DNA from: Pseudoalteromonas holothuriae
GTDB taxonomy: Bacteria > Pseudomonadota > Gammaproteobacteria > Enterobacterales > Alteromonadaceae
Direction: 5' to 3'
Length of the DNA: 64,000 nucleotides
Assembly: GCF_945859825.1 (NCBI RefSeq)
Contig: NZ_CAMAPC010000004.1
Coordinates: 124,001-188,000, forward strand
The translations under genes were made by a program, and so were the position numbers. The stretch's first letter is position 1. The number at the start of each line of letters is the position of its first letter. The notes beneath the pieces are model-generated. The model was not told the origin of the DNA. It saw only the letters and a list, made by a program, of their open reading frames with translations, and searched no databases. Below, piece by piece: positions 17,133-26,234 of this stretch.

Positions 17133-17756
17133 ATGACAACAGCAACGCATGGTAACCTTTTTATTCTTTCTTCACCATCAGGAGCAGGAAAATCAAGCCT
17201 AATCAAAGCTTTACTAACAAAACACCAAGACATAAAAATGTCAGTATCACACACTACTCGCGGCCCACGTCCGGGTGAAAACAATGGTGAACATTATCAC
17301 TTTGTGAGCGAGGCTGATTTTAATGCCTTGATCCTAGCAGATGACTTTTTTGAATGGGCTAAGGTATTTGATAACTATTACGGTACATCAAAAGCAGCTG
17401 TTGCAAGTCAATTAGATGCTGGGCTTGATGTATTTTTAGATATTGATTGGCAAGGGGCTCAACAAGTGCGTAAGTTAGTGCCAGACGTTAAAACTATTTT
17501 CATCTTACCGCCATCACAACAAGAGCTTGAAAACCGACTTAATGGCCGGGGCCAAGATTCACAGGAAGTGATTGCCAAGCGTATGGCGCAAGCAAAATCA
17601 GAAAGCTCTCACTACAACGAATTTGATTACGTGCTAGTAAATGATGACTTCGATACGACACTTAGCCAATTAGAACACATTGTGATCGCTGCTCGTATGG
17701 AGTTAAAAGCGCAACAAACACGCCATGGTGCATTAATAACAGACCTTTTACGCTAA
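17133..17756 (+). CDS. gmk: Guanylate kinase
   Basis: Gmk phosphorylates GMP to GDP with ATP in the cytoplasm. The 207-residue length is normal for the family. The P-loop is [10 protein letters not shown] (about residues 13-22), followed by the GMP-binding STRxPRxxE-type segment ([17 protein letters not shown]) and the lid region [11 protein letters not shown]. It is the first gene of gmk - rpoZ and, past a MITE, spoT, as in E. coli. Grouping guanylate kinase with the (p)ppGpp enzyme is conserved. Confidence 0.97.
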   Translation: MTTATHGNLFILSSPSGAGKSSLIKALLTKHQDIKMSVSHTTRGPRPGENNGEHYHFVSEADFNALILADDFFEWAKVFDNYYGTSKAAVASQLDAGLDVFLDIDWQGAQQVRKLVPDVKTIFILPPSQQELENRLNGRGQDSQEVIAKRMAQAKSESSHYNEFDYVLVNDDFDTTLSQLEHIVIAARMELKAQQTRHGALITDLLR

Positions 17757-17846
17757 TTTTTGATAAATTTTAACCACCCTATTGGCGAATTGGCTCCCTT
17801 GCAGTAAACTAGCCTTTTGGAAATAAATTAACTTTGGAGTGCTTCG

Positions 17847-18122
17847 ATGGCTCGCGTAACTGTAGAAGATGCAGTAGATGCAATTGGTAACCGTTTTGAT
17901 TTAATCTTGGTAGCAGCGCGTCGCGCTCGTCAAATCGCTGTAGGTGGTAAAGACCCTATGGTTGATGCTGAAAACGATAAACCAACGGTTATCGCTTTGC
18001 GTGAAATTGAAAAAGGTCTGGTGAACAATTCTTCACTAGATGTAATTGACCGTGAAGAACAGCAAAACCAAGAAGCTGCAGAACTTGCAGCGGTTGCAGC
18101 TATTGTAGGCGGCAACAACTAA
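17847..18122 (+). CDS. rpoZ: RNA polymerase omega subunit
   Basis: This 91-residue protein begins [20 protein letters not shown], the conserved omega N-terminus that clamps the beta' C-terminus. The ALREIEKGL motif is present near residue 55. A GGAG box lies 6 nt before the ATG. Omega also forms one ppGpp-binding site on RNA polymerase together with beta', which suits its place next to spoT. A terminator follows directly. Confidence 0.97.
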   Translation: MARVTVEDAVDAIGNRFDLILVAARRARQIAVGGKDPMVDAENDKPTVIALREIEKGLVNNSSLDVIDREEQQNQEAAELAAVAAIVGGNN

Positions 18123-18145
18123 AACTAATTTAGTTTTGATGATGA

Positions 18146-18175
18146 TGCCAGCATTATTGCTGGCATTATTGTTTT
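18146..18175 (+). terminator. Rho-independent terminator of rpoZ
   Basis: TGCCAGC-ATTATT-GCTGGCA (18146-18165) is a perfect 7-bp stem followed by TTATTGTTTT. It would separate gmk-rpoZ from spoT, so spoT probably needs its own promoter. Confidence 0.85.
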
Positions 18176-18186
18176 ACAGCCCAATT

Positions 18187-18348
18187 ATACTAATTGCATT
18201 AAGTGAGTGATCAGATATTGCGGCAGATAAATGGCTTAGTAACAAGGCAAATATTTCGCTATGTAGTTATTCTACATGAGAAATGTTTAACGCAGTTAAT
18301 GAGTTATTTAGCTCGCTAGAATGATCAATAATTTAATAAAATTGGTAT
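18187..18348 (-). mobile_element. MITE copy 2, inverted, between rpoZ and spoT
   Basis: This 162-bp element is the reverse complement counterpart of the one at 16916-17076. On the minus strand it starts ATACCAATTTTATTAA and shows GCGAGCTAAATAACTCATTAA-like blocks in the same order. Its other end reads AATTAGTAT, one mismatch from perfect. It lies between the rpoZ terminator and the spoT start. Confidence 0.8.
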
Positions 18349-18465
18349 TAAATATCAATAACAGTTAGCGCTCGCAAATAAAGTCTAGACTAGTCGTTGG
18401 TTTCTCTGTCAATTCATCGTATATTCGTTACATATCGATAACTTCACCGAAATATTGGAGTGTGA

Positions 18466-20568
18466 ATGTATCTTTTTGAAGGCCTAAAAAAGAAAGTTTC
18501 TGAGTATTTATCACCTGCAGACGTTGAGCTTGTGCAAAAGGCGTATGTTGTTGCGCGTGAAGCTCATGAGGGGCAAACCCGCTCAAGCGGTGAGCCATAT
18601 ATCACCCACCCTGTTGAGGTAACACAAATACTCGCAGGCATGAGATTGGACCATGAGACTTTGATGGCTGCGCTGATGCACGATGTCATTGAAGATACTG
18701 ACTTTAGCCAACAAGATTTAGCCGAAATTTTTGGTGCAACAGTGGCAGAGCTAGTTGAAGGCGTTAGTAAGCTAGATAAGCTCAGTTTTAAAGATAAAAA
18801 ACAATTTCAAGCTGAAAACTACCGAAAAATGATCATGGCAATGACACAAGATATCCGTGTCATTCTTATTAAGCTTGCCGATAGAACACATAACATGCGC
18901 ACGCTCGGTGCACTGCGCCCTGATAAACGTCGTCGTATTGCCCGAGAAACATTAGAGATCTTTGCCCCAATTGCTAATCGCCTTGGTATTCACGACATAA
19001 AAAATGAGCTTGAAGATTTGGGTTTTCAAGCACTCTACCCGATGCGCCACCGAGCACTCAAATCGGAAGTGGCCAAAGCTCGTGGTAATCGCAAAGAAGT
19101 GATAAGCAATATTCAAACTGAAATTGAATCGCGCTTGCAAGAATCAGGCATACAACCGGCTGTCAGTGGCCGCGAAAAACATTTATATAGTATTTATAAG
19201 AAAATGCTCAATAAAGAGCTGATGTTCAATGAAGTAATGGATATTTACGCCTTTAGGATCAACGTTGATAACCTTGATACCTGCTACCGAGTACTTGGCG
19301 TGGTTCACAACCTATATAAACCCATTGAAACTCGCTTTAAAGATTATATTGCCGTACCTAAAACTAATGGCTATCAATCTCTACATACCTCATTGGTTGG
19401 TCCTCATGGTATTCCTGTTGAAATACAAATTCGTACCCACGATATGGATCAAATGGCTGACAAAGGGGTTGCTGCTCACTGGATGTATAAAAAATCAGGT
19501 GATAGCTCAGGAAATACAGCGCAGCAACGTGCGCGTCAGTGGATGCAAAGCTTACTCGAGTTACAACAAAGTGCAGGCTCATCCTTTGAATTTGTTGAAA
19601 ATGTTAAGACTGAATTGTTTCCAGAAGAGATCTACGTATTTACGCCCGATGGCCGAATAGTAGAACTGCCAATGGGAGCAACAGCGGTTGATTTTGCCTA
19701 TGCAGTACACACTGACGTAGGTAACACCTGTGTTGGCGCACGCGTTAATCGTAAACCATACCCACTTAGTAAAGCACTAGATACGGGGCAAACAGTCGAA
19801 GTAATTACCAGTTCAGGTGCACACCCGAATGCAACGTGGCTAAACTTTATTGTTACTGGTAAAGCACGCTTAGGTGTGCGCAACTACTTAAAGAGCCAAC
19901 ATCAAGAAGAAGCAATTCAGCTTGGCCGCCGTTTACTTGACTCAGCCTTGGGTGAGAGCAAGTTAGATGATATTCCTCAAGAAACAATTGACCGCGTTTT
20001 AGATGAACATAAACTGGCCACTTTACTCGCTCTATTGGTAGAAATTGGTACTGGCAATATTATGAGCATATTAATTGCCAAGCGTTTGTTGCAAACCGAT
20101 GATGGCATTGAGAGCGTTGCTAAAAAGGCCAAAGCAGCCATTATCGGAACAGAAGGTATGCTGGTCAATTACTCTAAATGCTGTCGACCTGTTCCAGGTG
20201 ATGCAATTACCGCTTATGTTAGTCAAGGCAAAGGCCTAAACGTACATCGCCAAGAATGTAAGAACATCAAAGGATGGGAGAATGAACGCTCCAAGTACTT
20301 TGTTGTTAAGTGGGAAGATAACCCAGAAAAAGAATATATTGCAGCACTGAGGGTCGATATCATCAATCATCAAGGTGCCTTAGCAAAACTCACTAATGTG
20401 GTAGCAAGTACACAATCAAATATCGTTGAAATCGCTACCGACGAAAAAGAAAGTAACTTATACGTTATAGATTTAGGCATTACGGTTAAAGACCGTATTC
20501 ACGTCGCTAATATTATGCGCCGTATTCGCGTAATGCCAGATGTGCAACGCGTATATCGTAAGAAATAG
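18466..20568 (+). CDS. spoT: Bifunctional (p)ppGpp synthase/hydrolase SpoT
   Basis: SpoT sets the level of the alarmone (p)ppGpp. The 700-residue protein has the usual order: HD hydrolase domain with His72-Asp73 and Glu-Asp at 76-77 (MHDVIEDT), synthetase domain (about 235-345; [22 protein letters not shown]), TGS domain (about 385-450; [12 protein letters not shown]), helical/CC region with [13 protein letters not shown] motif ([13 protein letters not shown]) and C-terminal ACT domain (about 625-700). GGAG lies 5 nt before the ATG. It is followed after 8 nt by ridA. Confidence 0.97.
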   Translation: MYLFEGLKKKVSEYLSPADVELVQKAYVVAREAHEGQTRSSGEPYITHPVEVTQILAGMRLDHETLMAALMHDVIEDTDFSQQDLAEIFGATVAELVEGVSKLDKLSFKDKKQFQAENYRKMIMAMTQDIRVILIKLADRTHNMRTLGALRPDKRRRIARETLEIFAPIANRLGIHDIKNELEDLGFQALYPMRHRALKSEVAKARGNRKEVISNIQTEIESRLQESGIQPAVSGREKHLYSIYKKMLNKELMFNEVMDIYAFRINVDNLDTCYRVLGVVHNLYKPIETRFKDYIAVPKTNGYQSLHTSLVGPHGIPVEIQIRTHDMDQMADKGVAAHWMYKKSGDSSGNTAQQRARQWMQSLLELQQSAGSSFEFVENVKTELFPEEIYVFTPDGRIVELPMGATAVDFAYAVHTDVGNTCVGARVNRKPYPLSKALDTGQTVEVITSSGAHPNATWLNFIVTGKARLGVRNYLKSQHQEEAIQLGRRLLDSALGESKLDDIPQETIDRVLDEHKLATLLALLVEIGTGNIMSILIAKRLLQTDDGIESVAKKAKAAIIGTEGMLVNYSKCCRPVPGDAITAYVSQGKGLNVHRQECKNIKGWENERSKYFVVKWEDNPEKEYIAALRVDIINHQGALAKLTNVVASTQSNIVEIATDEKESNLYVIDLGITVKDRIHVANIMRRIRVMPDVQRVYRKK

Positions 20569-20576
20569 GATTAATA

Positions 20577-20969
20577 ATGAACAAAGCAATTATCTCAACT
20601 GATCAAGCACCAGCAGCGATTGGCACATACAATCAAGCCGTAAAAGTTGGTACAGCGGTTTACTTATCGGGTCAAATTCCACTTGTACCACAGACCATGG
20701 AAATGGTTTCTGATGATTTTGCTGAACAAGCTCAACAGGTTTTTAAAAACTTAACCGCAGTGTGTGAAGCTGCAGGCGGCAAACTGCAAGATATGGTTAA
20801 AGTTAATATTTTCTTAACTGACCTAAGTAATTTTGCGACCGTTAACGACGTTATGAGTCAGCATTTTAAAACGCCTTACCCAGCTCGTGCTGCCATTGGT
20901 GTAAAAGAGCTCCCTAAAGGGTCTCAAATTGAAATTGACGGCATTATGGAGCTACCTTCAACAAATTGA
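20577..20969 (+). CDS. ridA: RidA-family reactive intermediate deaminase
   Basis: RidA hydrolyses enamine/imine intermediates such as 2-aminoacrylate released by PLP enzymes. The 130-residue protein shows the conserved [15 protein letters not shown] and [23 protein letters not shown] segments; the Arg in PARAAI is the substrate-carboxylate binder. It starts 8 nt after spoT and is surely co-transcribed. In Alteromonadales and Vibrio ridA often sits behind spoT. Confidence 0.94.
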   Translation: MNKAIISTDQAPAAIGTYNQAVKVGTAVYLSGQIPLVPQTMEMVSDDFAEQAQQVFKNLTAVCEAAGGKLQDMVKVNIFLTDLSNFATVNDVMSQHFKTPYPARAAIGVKELPKGSQIEIDGIMELPSTN

Positions 20970-20982
20970 TGCAACTAGGGCA

Positions 20983-21050
20983 TGTTGTTCTTTGAGGTAT
21001 GAATTTTATTCAAAATAAAGGCTTTCAATACTAAGAATGGGCTATGTTGT
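20983..21050. repeat. Dispersed intergenic repeat, copy A
   Basis: The block from TGTTGTTCTTTGAGG to CTTTCAATAC matches 50475-50545 in order and at roughly three-quarters of positions by eye. Its first 25 bases also resemble the right end of the palindromic element at 10865-11170. The rest of this 423-bp gap (to 21392) holds GAGCCCTTTGGGCAG, similar to an inner block of that element, and no gene. Confidence 0.5.
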
Positions 21051-21392
21051 ATAGTAATCTATGTTAATAGCACATGAGAGTGCAGTATAAGCCTTTGATT
21101 GAGCCCTTTGGGCAGTGCGGGTAATTTTCTACGCTTTCACCTGACTTACATAAAATAACTATGGATACAGGCTCTACCGTAGGGAAATACCCGAATGATT
21201 ACCGCAATACACACAGCAAAAATCAACACGCTCTAATGTATCTAATGTATTAGTATTAAAAAATCGCGTTAATACGGTTTTTTAATCTCAGCACTTTGAT
21301 CTTAAGCACTTGACTCTATACTATTTATTAAGCACTCTGTAACTAATACTTTTTTTAATGTGGTTTAATACATTTGGCCTAAAGGGTAAAGG

Positions 21393-23015
21393 GTGATAAA
21401 CGTGTTCAAATTAGCGCACAACGGCAATATTTTATTAGAAGTTGCTAAACTTAATCCACCTAACGCAGCCTTCATTGTTGAAGCGCTGGAGCAATCCCCC
21501 TATGCCGACTGTGAAGTAGACAATGACTCTATCAATGCTTTTTTCAAAAGTGACCATCCTGAAAAAAACCTAGTCGTTGCTAGAAAAGTAGATGCTCAAC
21601 TATCTGTTGAAATCTCTGAAGATAAAATGGCTGCCACCGCTCATTTAGTTACCGCCAAAGGCGGCGCTAAAATAAGCATAGAACAAGCAAAAAAAGTCAT
21701 CATAAAGGCAGGCGTTAGTCGCGGTTACAAACAATCATTTTTAGAACAAGTATTGCAAAAACAATTTGAGCTGCCTTCAGGGACCAATGCAAATGGCGTG
21801 ATAGCCCGAGGCCGCCCCCCTAAAGATGGAAAAACGGCTAAACTCATCCCTCATGTAACAACATTAAGAGAGCGATTAAAACAGCCTAAATTGCGTGAGG
21901 ATGGTTCGGTTGATATGCGCGATTTTGGTAAGTTAGCAAGCGTAGCACCAGGCACCTTGTTAATGTCAAAACAACCTGCCACAGAAGGTGCGCAAGGATT
22001 TACCGTCACCGGAGATGCTATTGAAGCCAAAGATGGTGATAGCTTTGAACTCAATGCCGGTGATGGCACGGAAATTTCAGCAAGTAACCCATTAGAGCTA
22101 GTTGCTACCATCGCAGGTTGCCCTTCTGATATTCAAAATGGCATGCGTGTAGATGATGTTTTTACGATTGGAGATGTTGATGTACGTAGCGGTCATGTAG
22201 ATTTCAATGGCAGTGTTATTGTGACTCATAACGTTTCCCCCGGCATGAAAATAAAAGCACAAGGCGACATTACTGTGATGGGCTCTGTAGAATCAGGTGA
22301 GCTTATCAGTGGTGGCCACATCGACATAAAGCAAGCTGCTATTGGCCATTTAGATCATCAAAACAACGACGAAGGCCTTACATGCCGCTTAGTCGCACAA
22401 GGCGATATTCATTTAGCACATGGTCAATATAGTTACATTGAAGGTAACAATATTTTTATCGCCAGACAGAGTAACCACTGCCACATTAAGGCAAAAAGCT
22501 TGTTTCAAGTAGGCGCGGATGATGCGCCAAAAGGCAAACTAATTGGTGGCGAAATACTTGATGCACAAATGGTCATTGCCGGTGAAATTGGCAGTGATTC
22601 TGGGGCTAAAATGACGATACGATTAGCTCATCGCGGTGTTGAGATAACCGCTGAAACCGATGAATGTTTAAAAGCACTCACGCAAACCAGCGAGCAATTA
22701 AATACCCTGCAACAGGCCATTGAAAAAGCAGATAACGTAAAAGATGCACAGAAGAAACAGCAGCTGATGACCAAAATTGGCGCTACCCAAATGCACTACT
22801 GCGAAGAAGCCGAAGCACTTGAAAATAAACTGTCAGCACTTGAGCTAAACCTCAATGGTTTGCTAGAAAACACCAAACTTGTTGCAAATCAAGCATTGCA
22901 TCAAGGTGTCGAGATTCATATTTTTGACAGAAAATACAAAACCACTCGCAGTTACCCTCCATGCAGCGCAAGCCTCGTTGACAATAAAATAGAAATAGCA
23001 TTTAAAACCAACTAA
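21393..23015 (+). CDS. DUF342 (FapA-like) polymer-forming domain protein
   Basis: This 540-residue protein has a DUF342 core (about residues 170-400) of glycine-rich beta-helix-like strands: GTLLMSKQPATEGAQGFTVTG, VRSGHVDFNGSVIV, GDITVMGSVESGELISGGHI. A coiled-coil stretch follows (about 425-500). Such proteins are annotated FapA after Vibrio, where the homologue affects polar flagellar assembly via FlhF. The start is a GTG at 21393 with AAAGGG upstream; a second GTG lies three codons on and no ATG is available. It stands alone between ridA and asnA. The role here is not established. Confidence 0.82.
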   Translation: MINVFKLAHNGNILLEVAKLNPPNAAFIVEALEQSPYADCEVDNDSINAFFKSDHPEKNLVVARKVDAQLSVEISEDKMAATAHLVTAKGGAKISIEQAKKVIIKAGVSRGYKQSFLEQVLQKQFELPSGTNANGVIARGRPPKDGKTAKLIPHVTTLRERLKQPKLREDGSVDMRDFGKLASVAPGTLLMSKQPATEGAQGFTVTGDAIEAKDGDSFELNAGDGTEISASNPLELVATIAGCPSDIQNGMRVDDVFTIGDVDVRSGHVDFNGSVIVTHNVSPGMKIKAQGDITVMGSVESGELISGGHIDIKQAAIGHLDHQNNDEGLTCRLVAQGDIHLAHGQYSYIEGNNIFIARQSNHCHIKAKSLFQVGADDAPKGKLIGGEILDAQMVIAGEIGSDSGAKMTIRLAHRGVEITAETDECLKALTQTSEQLNTLQQAIEKADNVKDAQKKQQLMTKIGATQMHYCEEAEALENKLSALELNLNGLLENTKLVANQALHQGVEIHIFDRKYKTTRSYPPCSASLVDNKIEIAFKTN

Positions 23016-23545
23016 GGCACACTGTCTTACCTAAAAGCAATAATTTATAGATTATTTAAGCGTTGCGCTTAGTCATCCTAAAGAGCCTCCCCACATTTAC
23101 CTAAAGCAGGTAAATGTGTATAATTTTTACAAATTTACATGGAAGTAAATCATAGTGTTATTTATATGCTTTCCGTGTTCATGCCTAACCTATAGACCTA
23201 TAAATGGACTCAAACTTAACTGACTAATTTAACAGCGCACTAACTTGCTTAGCGCTTGCAACGAAGCGGTATCAAAAGCCCGTTGAGATCGCACTGCGCA
23301 AAAAATTTACTACATCGTTTGGAGATGTTGCGGGAACGATATTAGGGGTGTGCTGATAGGTAATATTTTTACACTTTAAAAAACTAAAAAACCTCCAGAG
23401 CAGTAGCTTGTGCATTATTTGGAGCCGCTCTAGGGGTAACTTTAGGTACGTCATTTATCTTTATCGATGTAGGTGCCAGCGATAGTTTTTGCAGGAGTAA
23501 GGAGTAACTAGTGGTGGAGTTACAAAACAACCTATTGGCAAATCA

Positions 23546-23576
23546 GCAGGGCTTACTTTTAAAAGGTAAGCCCTGC
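23546..23576. other. Strong 11-bp perfect hairpin
   Basis: GCAGGGCTTAC (23546-23556) pairs with GTAAGCCCTGC (23566-23576), and the loop TTTTAAAAG is itself nearly self-complementary. No T run follows on either strand, so a terminator is not certain. It may be a palindromic repeat unit. Confidence 0.55.
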
Positions 23577-23720
23577 TAGCTCGCTTCTCAATTAAGTACG
23601 TGTAAACCTGCAACCCAGCATGTCGGTTTTTACATCGCACTTACTTGATGAAGGTGGGTGACTCGTTACAAGCTTAGTCCCTGTTAAGATGTACTTAGTG
23701 TTAATCACGCTTTAGCGTAT

Positions 23721-23749
23721 AAAAAAACGGCACCAGGGAGTGATGCCGC
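23721..23749 (-). terminator. Probable asnA terminator
   Basis: On the minus strand a CGGCA/TGCCG-closed hairpin is followed by seven T residues, about 80 nt past the asnA stop. Confidence 0.65.
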
Positions 23750-23831
23750 TTTGCACTACTAAACACTCATCTAGAGTTCTTTACTTCCAAGGTTAGGTGG
23801 TGCCTGTAACTTAACCGCCCTGCACTCGTTT

Positions 23832-24830
23832 TTATCTTAAAACATCACCTACTTGCGCTTTTAGCTCATCACTCCAAACCCCCACTTGTACTTGCGCAAT
23901 ATGCTGCTTTTGCAGTAATAACATGGCTAAACGAGATTGGCCAATGCCACCGCCAATGGTTTGGGGCATGTCACCCGCTAATAGCTGTTGATGCCAATCA
24001 TGCGCTAAACGAGTTTCGTCTTGGGTTATTGTTAACTGTCTTGCTAAAGCGTCAGGACACACACGAATACCCATGGATGAAATTTCAAAGGCATCTTCAA
24101 GCATTGGGTTCCATACTAAAATATCACCGTTTAGGCCTTGGTATTTATCACATGTCGCGGTTGACCAATCATCGTAGTCAGGTGCGCGGACATCATGAAT
24201 TTTTCCATCTCCAAGCTCACCGCCTATGCCAATTAAAAATACCGCACCGTACTCTTGGGCTATGGCTTTTTCACGTTGCTTAGCACTAAAATCTGGATAC
24301 ATTTGACGCAGCTCTTCACTGTGCACAAACGTGATCTTCTCTGGCAAAAAAGGTGTTAAAGCAAATTCATCGGCTACCACTTGTTCTGTGGCTTTTATAC
24401 TGCGATATAATGTCTCTACCGTTTGCTTTAATGTTGCAAGTGAACGCTCAGACTCGCTGCAAATAATCTTTTCCCAATCCCACTGATCAACATAAACAGA
24501 GTGAATTGGCGACAGTTTGTCTTCATCAGGGCGCAGCGCTTTCATGTGTGTATACAAGCCCTCACCGACTGCAAAGCCATAATCTCCTAAGGTTTTACGC
24601 TTCCATTTAGCCAATGAGTGAACTACCTCAAATTGCGCATCGGGCAGTGCTTTAACTTTAACCGATACCGCTTTTTCAGTACCACTTAAGTTATCTTGGA
24701 TACCATCACCCACTTTTGCCAGAATGGGGGCCTGAACTTCAATCAAGCCTAGTTCGCTTTCTAATTGCTGTGAAAATACCTGCTTAACGCGGCTAATTTG
24801 CTGCTGTGTTTGACGATATGTGCTTGTCAT
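23832..24830 (-). CDS. asnA: Aspartate-ammonia ligase (asparagine synthetase A)
   Basis: AsnA makes asparagine from aspartate, ammonia and ATP (to AMP and PPi), using a class II aminoacyl-tRNA synthetase fold. The 332-residue length is typical. Recognisable segments are [19 protein letters not shown] near the N-terminus, [25 protein letters not shown] in the middle and the motif-3-like [14 protein letters not shown] near residue 300. It is transcribed divergently from asnC across 184 bp, as in E. coli, where AsnC activates asnA when asparagine is scarce. Confidence 0.97.
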   Translation of the reverse strand: MTSTYRQTQQQISRVKQVFSQQLESELGLIEVQAPILAKVGDGIQDNLSGTEKAVSVKVKALPDAQFEVVHSLAKWKRKTLGDYGFAVGEGLYTHMKALRPDEDKLSPIHSVYVDQWDWEKIICSESERSLATLKQTVETLYRSIKATEQVVADEFALTPFLPEKITFVHSEELRQMYPDFSAKQREKAIAQEYGAVFLIGIGGELGDGKIHDVRAPDYDDWSTATCDKYQGLNGDILVWNPMLEDAFEISSMGIRVCPDALARQLTITQDETRLAHDWHQQLLAGDMPQTIGGGIGQSRLAMLLLQKQHIAQVQVGVWSDELKAQVGDVLR

Positions 24831-25014
24831 AATTAGGACCTCATTCCCAGTAAATACTTAAATTCGTTTGCCTGCTTGTTCTTGGCTTGAATTTATCTTC
24901 AACAAAAAACAACGAAAACACAATAACCCATAATAAAAATAGCAATAAGCACTACCAATCATTAAAAAATTGCGGTAAATTTTATCGATACAATAAAAAC
25001 CCAACAAAATAACC

Positions 25015-25473
25015 ATGGAAAATTATCAGATCGATAATCTCGATAAATCAATTTTGCACGCCTTAATGGACAATGCCCGTACTCCTTATGCAGAATTAGC
25101 AAAAAGATTTGCCGTCAGTGCTGGGACGATTCATGTGCGAGTTGAAAAAATGAAACAAGCAGGCATCATTCAAGGCACTAAAGTCACTATCAGTGCCAAA
25201 CGTTTAGGGTATGACGTATGCTGTTTTATCGGCGTAAACTTAAAGCATGCCCGAGATTACCCCAGCACCATCGCACAACTGCAAAGCTTTGAAGAAGTGG
25301 TCGAGGCATACTACACCACTGGTAACTACAGCATTTTTATCAAAGTTATGGCGCGCACCATCGACCACCTACAGGATGTTTTAATCAATAAAATTCAAAC
25401 AATTGAGGAGATTCAGTCCACCGAAACCCTGATCTCACTACAAAACCCCATTGCCCGTGAGGTGATCCCCTAA
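25015..25473 (+). CDS. asnC: Transcriptional regulator AsnC (Lrp/AsnC family)
   Basis: This 152-residue protein has an N-terminal helix-turn-helix (about 8-55; LDKSILHALMDNARTPYAEL, SAGTIHVRVEKM) and a C-terminal RAM domain that binds the effector and forms octamers. Asparagine is the known effector in E. coli. It is divergent from asnA, the classical target, which makes the assignment to AsnC rather than Lrp firm. trmH follows after about 50 nt and could be read through. Confidence 0.95.
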   Translation: MENYQIDNLDKSILHALMDNARTPYAELAKRFAVSAGTIHVRVEKMKQAGIIQGTKVTISAKRLGYDVCCFIGVNLKHARDYPSTIAQLQSFEEVVEAYYTTGNYSIFIKVMARTIDHLQDVLINKIQTIEEIQSTETLISLQNPIAREVIP

Positions 25474-25522
25474 CGATTAGCGGGTATAATCGGCGCAATT
25501 TTGATTGAAAGAGCAGTAATTG

Positions 25523-26221
25523 ATGAAAGAAACGCGTTTTCATCGCGTCAAACGAGTGTTAGATAGACGCCAAACCGACCTAACCGTATGTTTAGATGAA
25601 GTACACAAGCACCATAATTTATCCGCTATTGTACGTACAGCTGACGCGGTAGGATGTCATCATGTTCATGCTGTGTGGCCCCAAGAAGAGCGCCGCTTGA
25701 CCAACAACACCTCTGGTGGCAGCAAAAATTGGGTAGAAACCCATATGCATGATGATATTGATGAGGCGGTAGCGACCATTCGCGAGCAAAACCCTGGCAT
25801 TCAATTACTGGCGACTAATTTAAGTGATGAAGCAGTTGATTATCGCGACATTGATTACACCCAACCTACCGCCATTATTGTAGGACAAGAGCGCTTGGGT
25901 ATATCTGATAAAGCACTCGCTCATGCTGATAAGCACATTGTGATCCCCATGCAAGGCATGGTGCAATCGCTTAATGTCTCTGTGGCCGCTGCACTGATTT
26001 TATACGAAGCACAACGCCAAAGAGATGCAGCGGGATTGTACAATCGTAATGATATGCTAGACGCCGACACCAAACATACTTTATTGTTTGAAGGCTGCCA
26101 CCCAATTATTGCTAATCGCTGTATTGAAAAGGGTTTACCCTACCCTGCATTAGATGATGATGGCGAAATAGTAGCTAATGAAGCTTTTTGGAATGCTCTA
26201 AAATTTAATAACGCGACTTAA
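25523..26221 (+). CDS. trmH: tRNA (guanosine(18)-2'-O)-methyltransferase
   Basis: TrmH methylates the ribose of G18 in the D-loop of tRNAs using S-adenosylmethionine, through a SPOUT knotted fold. The protein (232 residues) shows motif 1 HNLSAIVRTADAVG with the catalytic Arg, motif 2 IVGQERLGIS and motif 3 MVQSLNVSVAAALILYEAQRQR. A TTG one codon upstream is in frame; I prefer the ATG at 25523. recG follows after 13 nt. In E. coli trmH comes right after spoT, whereas here ridA, fapA-like, asnA and asnC intervene. Confidence 0.95.
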   Translation: MKETRFHRVKRVLDRRQTDLTVCLDEVHKHHNLSAIVRTADAVGCHHVHAVWPQEERRLTNNTSGGSKNWVETHMHDDIDEAVATIREQNPGIQLLATNLSDEAVDYRDIDYTQPTAIIVGQERLGISDKALAHADKHIVIPMQGMVQSLNVSVAAALILYEAQRQRDAAGLYNRNDMLDADTKHTLLFEGCHPIIANRCIEKGLPYPALDDDGEIVANEAFWNALKFNNAT

Positions 26222-26234
26222 ACTAAGGATTAGC

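Larger units (their letters stand above)
23016..23831. other. 816-bp spacer with hairpins and possible decayed small ORF
   Basis: No intact gene is visible. On the plus strand a frame around 23262-23363 reads YQKPVEIALRKKF then FGDVAGTILGVC and stops. Another stretch, around 23402-23509, reads ALFGAALGVTLGTSF. They may be pieces of one glycine-rich small membrane peptide broken by stops, or chance. The 3' part holds the hairpins listed separately. Confidence 0.35.

Noticed and set aside
23272..23454. 60-codon minus-strand frame
   Set aside because: No ribosome binding site, no family resemblance, and codon use is poor; its strand opposite looks like gene debris.
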